This document shows positions 16,952 to 26,000 of a stretch of 64,000 nucleotides of DNA, piece by piece. The first letter of the stretch is position 1, and every line of letters starts with the position of its first letter. A program made the position numbers and the translations under genes. Source of the DNA: Selenomonas sputigena (GTDB lineage Bacteria; Bacillota; Negativicutes; Selenomonadales; Selenomonadaceae); NCBI RefSeq assembly GCF_026015965.1, contig NZ_CP110383.1:1736049-1800048 (forward strand). The letters run 5' to 3'. Below the pieces are notes generated by a model that made no database searches, was not told the DNA's origin, and saw only the letters and a list, made by a program, of their open reading frames with translations.

Positions 16952-17996
16952 GCGCTTCCTCCCCGTTCACGAAGAGCACCTTGCAGTACATCTCCTGCTT
17001 GTCGTGCAGCAAGGCGAACGCCTCCTCGTATTTTTCAAAAGGAAAGGTATGCGTCACGAGCGCCTCAGCATCGACCGCATGGCTGCGCATCGCGTTCATC
17101 GCATCGAGCCATTCGGCAGGGCGCGTGTTCAGGCTGCTCTTCCATGCGCCGTGCAGCTCGACCTCCTTCTGCAGCAAGAGATCGTACATGAGGCCCGTCA
17201 TCTCAAGGCTCTTCTCCGGCCTTCCCATGACGACGACGCGCCCGCCGCGCTTCACGGACAGCAGCGCCGTCTCCAGCGCACCGCCCTCGCCGAGACCCTC
17301 GATGCACGCATCGGCGCCGCGCCCACCCGTCAGGCGCATGACGTAGTTGTAGACGTCCGAGCCCTCGATGTCAACCGACTGCAAAAAGCCCAGCGAGCGA
17401 GCAAACGCCGCCTTCTCCATCGTTCGAGCCACGAGCACAACGTTTCGGACGTCGGCCTCGCGCGCCCAGCTCGCCAGCGCCAGACCGATCGAGCCGAGTC
17501 CGAACACCACGAGCGTCGAGCCAGGGCCTACGCCCGTCTTGCGGAAAGCATGCAGGGCCACCGCCGCCGCTCCCGTCAGCGCCGCCGCACGAAAGCTCAC
17601 GTCGGGCGGCAAAAACACGAGATTTTGCTTCTTCACCGCTACGAACTCGGCCATGCCGCCCGCACGCCCCGCGCCGTAGAGCTGCATCTCGCCGCAGTCG
17701 CGCGGCCTCCCGTCAAGACACGCCATGCAGCGCCCGCAAAAAAGCATCGGATACGCCGCCGCCGCGCGGCCGACAAGAGCGACATCCTCCGCCTCAACGA
17801 TGCGCCCCGCGAACTCATGCCCGAGGATCTGCGGCACATTGCCCTCCGGCGCGCCCATCTCGTAGACGCTCTTGACGTCGGACATGCTGATGCCCGACGC
17901 CTTGACCTCAAGCAGCACCTCGTCCTTCGTGCGCTCGGGGCGCTCCACTTCCTCCAGACGCAGATCACGCGCCCCGTACAGCCGCAATGCCTTCAT
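16944..17996 (-). CDS. Zinc-type medium-chain dehydrogenase with altered catalytic-zinc ligand
   Basis: 350 residues from ATG 17996 (MKALRLYG), which overlaps the Doc stop as ATGA. The structural zinc Cys set is intact (Cys87, 90, 93, 101). GHE (59-61) and the Rossmann motif VFGLGSIGLA are present. The first catalytic-zinc ligand, normally Cys in GxCxSD, is Ser37 (SGISMSD). The closest pattern is the sorbitol/galactitol-1-phosphate dehydrogenase group. NAD(P)-dependent oxidation of a polyol or sugar derivative is possible, perhaps supplying a sugar for the GT41 next door. Activity with Ser at the metal site is uncertain. Confidence 0.8.
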   Translation of the reverse strand: MKALRLYGARDLRLEEVERPERTKDEVLLEVKASGISMSDVKSVYEMGAPEGNVPQILGHEFAGRIVEAEDVALVGRAAAAYPMLFCGRCMACLDGRPRDCGEMQLYGAGRAGGMAEFVAVKKQNLVFLPPDVSFRAAALTGAAAVALHAFRKTGVGPGSTLVVFGLGSIGLALASWAREADVRNVVLVARTMEKAAFARSLGFLQSVDIEGSDVYNYVMRLTGGRGADACIEGLGEGGALETALLSVKRGGRVVVMGRPEKSLEMTGLMYDLLLQKEVELHGAWKSSLNTRPAEWLDAMNAMRSHAVDAEALVTHTFPFEKYEEAFALLHDKQEMYCKVLFVNGEEAHG

Positions 17997-18406
17997 CCAT
18001 GCCACATCCCTTCCATCTCCCGACGCCGCACCTTCTCGCTCAGCCATGTTGCCAGCTCATCGGATGCCATATTGCCCGCTGCCACGTCGATGATGACCTC
18101 TTCGAGCACAGCGTCCTCTTCCTCCAAGGCACAGCCATTGACCGCGAGGAACACCAGCATCGAATGAAGCGCCGTGCGCTTGTTGCCGTCAAAAAACGGG
18201 TGGTTCTTCGCAATGCCATAGCACAGCCGCGCCGCCTTCTCCGTCAATGTCGGATAAAGCTCCACGCCGCCGAAACTCTGGAAGGGTGCGTTGACCGCCG
18301 AGGTCAGCAGCCCCATGTCGCGCACGCCCTTCTCCATGCGGGACGTGCGTTCCATCTCCTCGTGGAAGTAGAGCACATCATCCACCACCAACTGAATCTT
18401 GCTCAT
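17993..18406 (-). CDS. doc: Doc/Fic-type toxin (death-on-curing family)
   Basis: 137 residues. The Fic motif HPFFDGNKRT is at residues 69-78, in the Doc variant in which family members phosphorylate EF-Tu. The length fits Doc. ATG 18406 overlaps the stop of a 50-residue upstream gene (ATGA), the usual antitoxin-toxin arrangement, and its own stop overlaps the dehydrogenase start. The motif is intact, so the toxin may be active. Confidence 0.88.
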   Translation of the reverse strand: MSKIQLVVDDVLYFHEEMERTSRMEKGVRDMGLLTSAVNAPFQSFGGVELYPTLTEKAARLCYGIAKNHPFFDGNKRTALHSMLVFLAVNGCALEEEDAVLEEVIIDVAAGNMASDELATWLSEKVRRREMEGMWHG

Positions 18407-18555
18407 CGGTTCTCCAACTCCTTGTAGAGCTTCGCGTTCTTCTTCATCAGCTCTATGGAAGCCTGCCGAATCAGCTTTGCCGCTTCGAGGCTCGTCCGGC
18501 TCGTCTTTCTCTCCATCTTTTCCTCATTTCTTGCACTCGTCATTGGCTTGCCCAT
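18403..18555 (-). CDS. Small basic protein, putative antitoxin of Doc
   Basis: 50 residues (MGKPMTSARNEEKMERKTSR, then a helix ending in KNAKLYKELENR). ATG 18555 follows GGAGGGG; TGA 18403-18405 overlaps the doc start. It is shorter than Phd and lacks its N-terminal DNA-binding fold. The amphipathic C-terminal helix could be the toxin-binding segment. The antitoxin role rests on position and overlap only. Confidence 0.6.
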   Translation of the reverse strand: MGKPMTSARNEEKMERKTSRTSLEAAKLIRQASIELMKKNAKLYKELENR

Positions 18556-18659
18556 GGCACACCCCTCCTCGCGCCTCGGAAATGCGTTCTTTTCCTTGCC
18601 CTATAGTATACCACACTTTGCCGCCTGCGCCTACTTTTGCTTTTTCTAGTTAAAAGGTC

Positions 18660-18688
18660 TTGCTTTCTTTTTCAATTTCTTTTATAAT
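18660..18688 (+). promoter_or_regulatory. Strong sigma-A promoter of the short flagellin gene
   Basis: TTGCTT (18660-18665), exactly 17 bases, TATAAT (18683-18688). It ends 50 bases before the flagellin ATG. I see no sigma-28 match here, which is unusual for a flagellin. Confidence 0.7.
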
Positions 18689-18738
18689 GAACGTATACGA
18701 ATGAACATATCGTCACCAACGAAAGGATGTGCTGCCTC

Positions 18739-19563
18739 ATGGCGATCACACTCGGAAACACCCTCATCCAGCACTCGACCTTGAACCGCATCAACCATAC
18801 ATCGAACAACCTCGCGCGTCAGATTTCGAGCGGCACGAAGCACCCGTCCGCCGTATTCGGACCTTCCGCCTATGCCATCGACATGCGCATGAATGCGAAC
18901 ATCGCCGCCGTCAGCCAATCGGATGCCAATTCGCAGCGCACAAACGCCATGCTCAAGACGGCAGAAGGCGGCGTAAACTCTTCCCTCGAAGCGCTCGGCC
19001 AGCTGCAGCAGACGCTCCTCAATGCCGCCAACGGCACGAACAGCGACTCCGACCGCCGCGATCTCGGCAAGATGGTCGATCAGACGATCGCCACGCTCAA
19101 TGACAACGCCGGCATCCAGTACAACGGCATGAACCTCCTCGACGGCTCGAAGTCCGCGAACGTCGCCTCGCTCGACGGCTCGACGAGCATCACGAACCTC
19201 GGCGACATGCGCTCTTCCGCGCTCGGCCTGACGGACGCGAACGGCAAGTCCACGCTGAACCTCGGCACGGACGCCGGCATCGCCGATGCCCTCGACAAGG
19301 TCACGACGGCGCTCAATAAGACGCTCGACCAGGCGACGACCATCGGCGCGGCGCAGCAGCGCCTCAATTACCAGTCGGCGAACTTCGTCACGCAGGAAGA
19401 AAACCTCATGGCCGCTTCGACGACGAGCAACGGCACCGACATGGCAAAGGCCGCGAGCGAGTTCAAGAACAACGATACGCAGCAGAAGCTCTTCCTCTTC
19501 GCACAGAAGGCGCAGATGAACACGATGGCGTCCCACTACTCCGCCCTGGCTCTGCTTCGCTGA
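18739..19563 (+). CDS. Short flagellin-like protein
   Basis: 274 residues from ATG 18739 (MAITLGNTLIQ), with AAAGGATG upstream; an ATG 12 bases earlier has no site. N-terminal flagellin helix features are present (NRINHTSNNLARQISSGTKHPSAVFGPSAYAID, TAEGGVNSSLEALGQLQQTLLNAANGTNSDSDR, IQYNGMNLLDG). The C-terminal helix (GAAQQRLNYQSANFVTQEENLMAA to SALALLR) also fits. The central variable domain is very short, so this is a minimal filament protein or a flagellin paralogue. It ends at a clear terminator. No cysteine is visible. Confidence 0.88.
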   Translation: MAITLGNTLIQHSTLNRINHTSNNLARQISSGTKHPSAVFGPSAYAIDMRMNANIAAVSQSDANSQRTNAMLKTAEGGVNSSLEALGQLQQTLLNAANGTNSDSDRRDLGKMVDQTIATLNDNAGIQYNGMNLLDGSKSANVASLDGSTSITNLGDMRSSALGLTDANGKSTLNLGTDAGIADALDKVTTALNKTLDQATTIGAAQQRLNYQSANFVTQEENLMAASTTSNGTDMAKAASEFKNNDTQQKLFLFAQKAQMNTMASHYSALALLR

Positions 19564-19571
19564 CATAACAC

Positions 19572-19601
19572 AAAAAATCCGGCCTCACGGTCGGATTTTT
19601 T
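19572..19601 (+). terminator. Terminator of the short flagellin gene
   Basis: A 13-bp stem (19572-19584 with 19589-19601, one G-T pair) has a TCAC loop; the right arm ends in T6. Confidence 0.85.
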
Positions 19602-19603
19602 AT

Positions 19604-19669
19604 TGCCTGTTTTCCTCGTGACGCAAAGGCCTTCTCATCCGTCAAATTTGTGTCCAGCAAGATCCGCAT
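19604..19669 (-). pseudogene. Remnant of a PIN-domain toxin gene
   Basis: Directly after the antitoxin, with TGATG overlap, the frame starts MRILLDTN. This is the diagnostic PIN N-terminus with the first catalytic Asp. After about eight residues the similarity ends, and the frame runs into the flagellin terminator. The rest of the roughly 130-residue toxin is missing. Confidence 0.6.
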
Positions 19670-19902
19670 CAAAGATACTTCTCCTCCCTGTACCCTGCAA
19701 GTTCTCTAGCATAATCCAACTCGGGAACCTTGCGCTTCATGCTCTCCAAGACGGTGAATGCCTTCTCACGAGCATCATATTGCCGTTGCTCTCGCGCGGC
19801 GAATTTGCGATGATATTCATTCATGTATCGGATCAGATCCGCCATTCCCTCGTCGGGCATGGATTCCATCATACGAAATGCCTCTTGACGTAATGCATTC
19901 AT
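19669..19902 (-). CDS. Antitoxin-like small protein (orphan partner of a lost PIN toxin)
   Basis: 77 residues from ATG 19902 (MNALRQEAF), with GGGAG upstream; GTG 19911 is an alternative. It is helical and charged, and ends ELDYARELAGYREEKYL. A C-terminal EYREEKY-type ending is common in antitoxins that precede PIN toxins. Overlap with the PIN stub supports the role. It may still bind related toxins elsewhere. Confidence 0.6.
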   Translation of the reverse strand: MNALRQEAFRMMESMPDEGMADLIRYMNEYHRKFAAREQRQYDAREKAFTVLESMKRKVPELDYARELAGYREEKYL

Positions 19903-19963
19903 GTCGAACACTCCCTTCTTTGATTTCCATTATATCATAAACCACCCCCCGTGCACATAGCAG

Positions 19964-19995
19964 AAGGAGGCTCCCGCTGCGGCGGGAGCCTCCTT
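19964..19995 (-). terminator. Stem-loop after the giant adhesin gene
   Basis: A 14-bp perfect stem (19964-19977 with 19982-19995) lies 25 bases beyond the adhesin stop. The T-run is weak, so it may act mainly as a 3' end stabiliser. Confidence 0.6.
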
Positions 19996-20020
19996 CCTTA
20001 TGCTCAGACGTGCGCGGCGA

Positions 20021-23000
20021 TCATGCCGACGCCTTCGTCTTCTTCTTGATTTCCTCCTCCTCGTCATCGTCGGTATGGCTGTAGCCCTTGCCGTTGTAGT
20101 AGCCGGCACTGCCCACACCCTTGCCCAGGGCATTGGCGAGACCTCGGTCGGCGGCTCTCGAAGAGCCATCCACATAGGAGCCTGCACCGCTCGAAGAGCC
20201 CGAGTTACGCAGACTGCCGCTCGCGCCCGTGCGAGCGTCGCTCGAAGAACCGACGCTCACGCCCGCTGCTGCGGCAAGACCGCGATCAACGACGCTGCCT
20301 GCACCGACGCGGCTTGCAGAACCGGCGGCGCTCGCCGCACCCTGCGGCTTGGCTGCTACGCCAGACTGTGCGCCCTGCGGCTTAACACTTGCGCCCGGCT
20401 GTGCGCTCGGGCTGTAGTAGCCACCCTGACCTGCTGTGCCGCCGGCAAGCGCGGCGTTGCCGCCCGTCGTACCCTGCGGCTTGACTGCCGCACCAGACTG
20501 TGCGCCCTGCGGCTTAACACTTGCGCCCGGCTGTGCGCTCGGGCTGTAGTAGCCGCCCGAGCCTGCTGTGCCGCCGGCAAGCGCGGCGTTGCCGCCCGTC
20601 GTACCCTGCGGCTTGACTGCCGCACCAGACTGTGCGCCCGCGGCACGCGCGGCTTCATTCACCGCGCCCGTCGCGCCCTGCACCTTGCCGTTCATGCCTG
20701 CTGTGCCGCCAACGCCCGCGCTGCCGCCGATGTTCGTGCCTGTGCCTTGCTGGCGGATTCCTGCATCACCGACATTCGCGCTCGTACCCTGCTGCAGTTT
20801 CGTGCCACCGTAGTTGACACCCGCTCCCGTATAGGTGAGCGAAGCATCCGGGCCACGATGTGCGCCGAACGTATCCTTTTCATCGTAGCTTGCATGGGCG
20901 TACACCTGGCCGTCAGGGCGCAGCGTGCGATCCACGCCGTCCGTGCGCGGTGCGACGAAGAGTCGACTCGGCACCAGATTGAGCGTATAGTTCCTTTCGT
21001 ACTCGCCGCGTGCGAGCGTTCTTACACCATCCTTTGTGTACCAACCCTGAATTTCCTGCCAGTTGGGCTGACTATAATCTGCCGAGCCGGACATCGGGCC
21101 ATACGTGAATACACCGCTGTTGAAGCGCTGCAGATCATCTGCGACCGCAGGCGTCAAGAGGCTTCCTTCGTTCGCCTGCGCCGAACCGTCCGCAATGCGG
21201 CCCGTGTAGTTCACGCCGCCCTTGCCGGCGTACGTCGCCTGCCAATCGGGCAAGACGTCCAGCGTGCGGCGCTTGATGAAGCCTGCGCCGTCGACGCTAT
21301 AGCCGCCCGCAGGAGTGCCGTTGACGAATTCATAGTTGCCCATGACATCGTCCGCGCCCTCGAAGCGATAGTTCACATTGTGCCGCTTGAGCGCACCAGC
21401 CGGAGTATCCGCCTCCGTCGCCTCTGCATCGTCGTAGGAAGCGCGCAGACTGTTCTTCGCACGCTGCTCCTCGCTCTCCGAAGCAAAGGCTCCTTCTCCC
21501 GTGCCGTTGCCATGTTCATCGACATTGGCAAAGTTCAGGTTGTTCCATGCATTATTAACACCCGTCGTGCCGTTGTAGACCTTCCAGGCGTCGGATGCAG
21601 TCACCTGTAGTCTGCGGCGGTAGATCGTGCCACTTTGCGGCTGCGTTCTGACCGTCGCCGTAAAGGAAACGCCGGACTTGTCAACCTTCGTCTGCGTCAG
21701 ATCGTTGCCATCCTTGTCGAGCAACTTGTAATTGCCATTGCTCCAGGAAATATCATACGTCACCTGCTTGTCCGCCTTCGACTGCTTGTTTGCGTCAAGT
21801 GCGCTTGCGCCCGCGCTGTCGAAGTTGGCGTCAAGATGGAACGCCTTCTCGTCCTTGGTCAAGATCTCTTGCAGATTCTTTTCGTTGTTGTCCTCGTTGT
21901 CCAGAACCTTTCGGAAGTTGCCTTCACGGAAGGTGCCGTAAGCGTTGTCCTTGACTTCGTGCGTGCCGTCGTACTGCTTCTGCACATCTTGGCGCAGGAG
22001 TTCAACCTTCAGCCCCTTGGGATTGATCGTGCCGGAATCCTGCAGGAAGCTGCCATACTCAGGATGCGCCTCATCCGTCTTCAAGTTCGCGGGATCTATC
22101 TCATAGTTCTTCGACACCGCATCATCATTCATGGCAAGATTTCCATAGGTGATCGTATGCGCATTCTTTCGGACGACGCCGTTCTCATCGCGCTTGACAT
22201 CCTTCGTGTCATAGACGCCCTGCCGCGTATTGCCGCCCTGCAGGAGCGCCTGCTCCGTACCGACGAGACCCGTATGCGCGTCATTGGTCGGGGAGAAGTG
22301 CAGACCGCGTACAGCCGCCTTCGTCGAGCCATCATAATCACGCGTGAGCGTCTCCGGCGCGACGGCGTCAAGCTCCACCTTGACCTTTCGCTTGACAATT
22401 TCCGCCGAAGCATCATAAGTGGAAGCAACCTCGTAGTTGCCGAGCGCGATCTTCTCCGCCTCGTTTGGCGAATCGGGATGCTGCACGCTCTTGAGCGCCA
22501 GGTTGTAATGCACGACCTTGCCGCTCTCGTTCTTCGTATTGTACTCGTTGTAATCCTTACGCTTCGCGAGTTCTTCCCAAGACTTTGCATCCAGCGTCGC
22601 GTTCTTGTCCGCTGCATCCGTCCTACGGTCATGGAAACGCCCATCGGTCGAAGTCGCTTCCACTTTGACCTTGCCTTTATCCGTTTCCAAGATACCCTGA
22701 TAGGCGAAGTCGGGATGCGTCGAATCAAAAGGCTTCTCCCCGACGCGCAGAAGATCCTTGACCGTATCCGTGCCGTCGTAGATCTTCGCCAGCGGCGCGG
22801 TGTCCTTCTCGTCCACCGTGATCTTGCGCGGCGTGATCGTCGCTGTATAGCCAAGAGGACTCGTCCCCTCGGTCGTGCCGTCCGGCTTGTAGGTGCCGTC
22901 CAAAAGGCGGGCTTCCATATCGCCCGGATCGAGCTCCCAATCCTTATAATCCTTGCCGGACGTGACCTCCTTCAAACGATAGACAATGTCTTTCTTCTTA

Positions 23001-26000
23001 CTCGTCAGAGCGCCGTCGTTATGCACATTGGCATCGCGCTCCTTGGTCGTCGGGTTTGCATAGTAGGGCATATTCGCCGGTTCGTCGCCCTCGGCATCGC
23101 CGTAGAGCTTGTAGTCGAGAGGGATCGCGCCTCCGCCCGTTCCGAGGTCGACGGAAAGATGCAGCTTGTCGTAGAACGCTCGTTTGACCGCCTGCTTGAT
23201 CGTCTTGGTTTCGTCGGAATCCTTCTCCCCGACGGTGCTTGCCTCGCCAAAGCTGTAGTAACGGCCGTCCGCCCCCTTGAGCTTGGCAGTGCTCGTGCCG
23301 TCATAGGGCTTTTCAAAGCCACCGACCCAAGTCTTTTTCAGCTTGACCGTCTTCGGCGTGATCTTGCCCTTGCCGTAGACCATGTCTTCCGGATGGACGT
23401 ACGTACCGCTTTCATCAACGTAGCCATTGTAGAAATAATTCTTCGCTCCATTGACGTCACGGTCACTGAGGCTCGCCATCGCTTCATCCAGACCCTGCAG
23501 GCGCACATCGCGCGCAACGACCTCTCCGGTACTGCCGTTCCTGCGCTTGACATGCGCATTCTGCGTGAAAGAGCCGTCTGCCTTCCGGTCGCCATAACTG
23601 CCGTTCTTGATCTTTTGGATCGCCGTATCATCGAGGGACAGATTTTCACCGTCGACTGCTCCCTTGAGCAGAAGCTTCTCCTTGAGCGTCTTCTCCGTCA
23701 AGTTGGCATTGCCGTCATACTCCTTGTCGAGCTGGCTGAGATCGAACTCGACCTTCTTGTACCAAATATCACCATGCCCGATGACATTGTAATCCGCCGT
23801 CTTGTTCGCCTGGTTGATGGCCGTGTTGTTGTTGTCATACACCTCGAACTCGTAGTTGTCTTCCGCCTTCGCATCGCCGGTCAGATGCAGCTTGTAGCCT
23901 ACGTCCTTCTTCGCACCGGGCGAATACGGCGAGCGGTTCGCGTTCTTGTCGAGGTACTTTGCATCGAGATTCGCCAGATCCAACGCAACGCCGTCCGTAC
24001 CGAGAAGGCCGCGCTCATTCTTGAGGGCGCCCGTCTTGTCATCGCGCTCCGCCTTTTCCACCTGGATGAGATCTCGGAGCGTGACATCTTGATTGGCATG
24101 CTCTTTCAAGGTGCTGCCACGGCCTTCGTAATAGCCGTTCTTGACGCCCGTCTTGCCGTCGTAGATCTTCTGCACATCCTGCAAGGTGAGCTTCACTTTG
24201 CGCGGATCGATCGTACCGATGCCGGTATAGGGCTTGTCAATCGACGGACCCGTATAGATGAAGTTGTCCTTATCCACAGAGAAGGTAAATTGGACATCCT
24301 TATTCGTCCCGGCATCCTTCGCCAGAAGCGTCCCCGTGTCCTTGAACTTGCCCGTTGCCGAATACGCACCGTCGATTTCCGTGATGTCCCACTCTTTCGG
24401 CGTCGCGCCCTCGGTGTACTTGACCTTGACTTTTGCCCCCGATTTGCGCAGACGATCCATCGCATCGGGGATGTCCGCCGTGCCATCATACGTCTTCCTA
24501 ATCGAAGAGGGATTGAAAGCCGGATTCAGCTCCACATCGGTGATGGTGAGCGGCGTGATCTTGCCTGCGCCCGTCAGCTTGTAATAGCCGGCTGTCGTAT
24601 CGGCTTCAAGATCCTTGATGCCTTCCGTCGTCTGATAGACGAGGTTGTAGTTGTTCGCCTGATCGACGAGCTGAATATGACTGTAGTTGACAGCGTTCGC
24701 CTTGCCGTCCTTCGGCTTCACATTGGGATCGCGATACTTCGCCCGATACTCATCATGGGCTGGCGTATGATTGAGCGTCGCTGATGCTTCATACGCGCCG
24801 CCGGCTTGGACGGCTGCCTTCGCCGTATCGTAGTATACGCCGTCAATCGTGAGCTTCGAGAGGATGCCGCCCGTGACCGTATCGGTGTTCGTATTGCCAT
24901 TGTAGACCTTCTGCGCCTCCGCCGCCTTGACGAGGAGGTTTGCCTTTTGGATCGTCCCTTCGCCGTCAATCTTTGCGCTGCCGGTTCCAGCATCGCGTGC
25001 GAGCGCCTTGTTTTGGAATTCTGCCAGCGTCAGAGCGCCCTTGTCCAGTTGATCGAAGTCGCTCTTCTTGTAGATGCGATAGTTGTCCTGTGTACCGTCG
25101 GAGAGCGTGAGCGTATACGTCACCTTCCTCGCGCCGGCGTCCTTCTCAGCGAATTCACCTTTTGCAGACCATTTGTCCGCATTCAAGAGTCCTGTATCGC
25201 GGTTCTTGATATGATCATCGGAGAAGCTCGCACTGCTCTTCGCAAGAACCGTGACCGATTTGGCGCTTCCTGCCGTCGCATTCGTGAGATTCGCATCCTC
25301 GATATCCTCGTTCGCATTCGACGTGCTGCTGTAACGCTTCGCATCCTTCGTGCCGTCGTAATACTTTTCGAGCGTAGGATTGACGAGATCAGCAAAGACC
25401 ATGCGGCGCTCGATGTCGCCCTTGGCTGTGATCTTTCCGCCGTCGGCGACAGCCGTCCCGCCATGCTTGAAGGTATAGTTGCCCTTGTCCTTGCCGTCGA
25501 AACTCACCGTGTACTCGACATCATAGCCCTTCGCTGCCGCAGCGAAAGGATCGATGTTCGCCTTGGAAACATCCGCTCCCCCCTGCTTGTAAAGGCCCTC
25601 GGATTTCCCCGAACCGTAGACGAGCTTGACGTCATCTCCGTCGGTTCCTTCCTTGACCACATCTTCATCATGCAGGTGGAGATGATTTTCGATATCCTTG
25701 ACCTTCGACGTGCCGTCATAGACCTTGCGTGCATAAGCATCCGCATCAACGCGAAGCTCCTTCGGATTGATCTTGCCGTCCATGATCTTATAGTAGTCAT
25801 AGCTGCCATCGGCCTGCCATGCGCCTTCATTTGGAGCAGCATTTCGCAGATCTGAGAGGTCGAAGTTCTTCAAATCCGCCGAATCGAATGTGACATTGAG
25901 ACGAACCTTCTTGCTGGCTCCTGCGTCCTTGGCACGCGTACCGGCATTTCCGGTATTGTCCGTCGGACGGTATTCCGCTTCGTTGACGCTCGCTATGCCG

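Noticed and set aside
21635..24784. A 1049-codon open frame on the plus strand, antisense to the adhesin gene (also 26414-29197 and 30464-32890)
   Set aside because: These frames mirror the repetitive codon use of the adhesin. They lack ribosome sites, show no protein motifs and are rich in Arg, Ile and Val, as expected of shadows.
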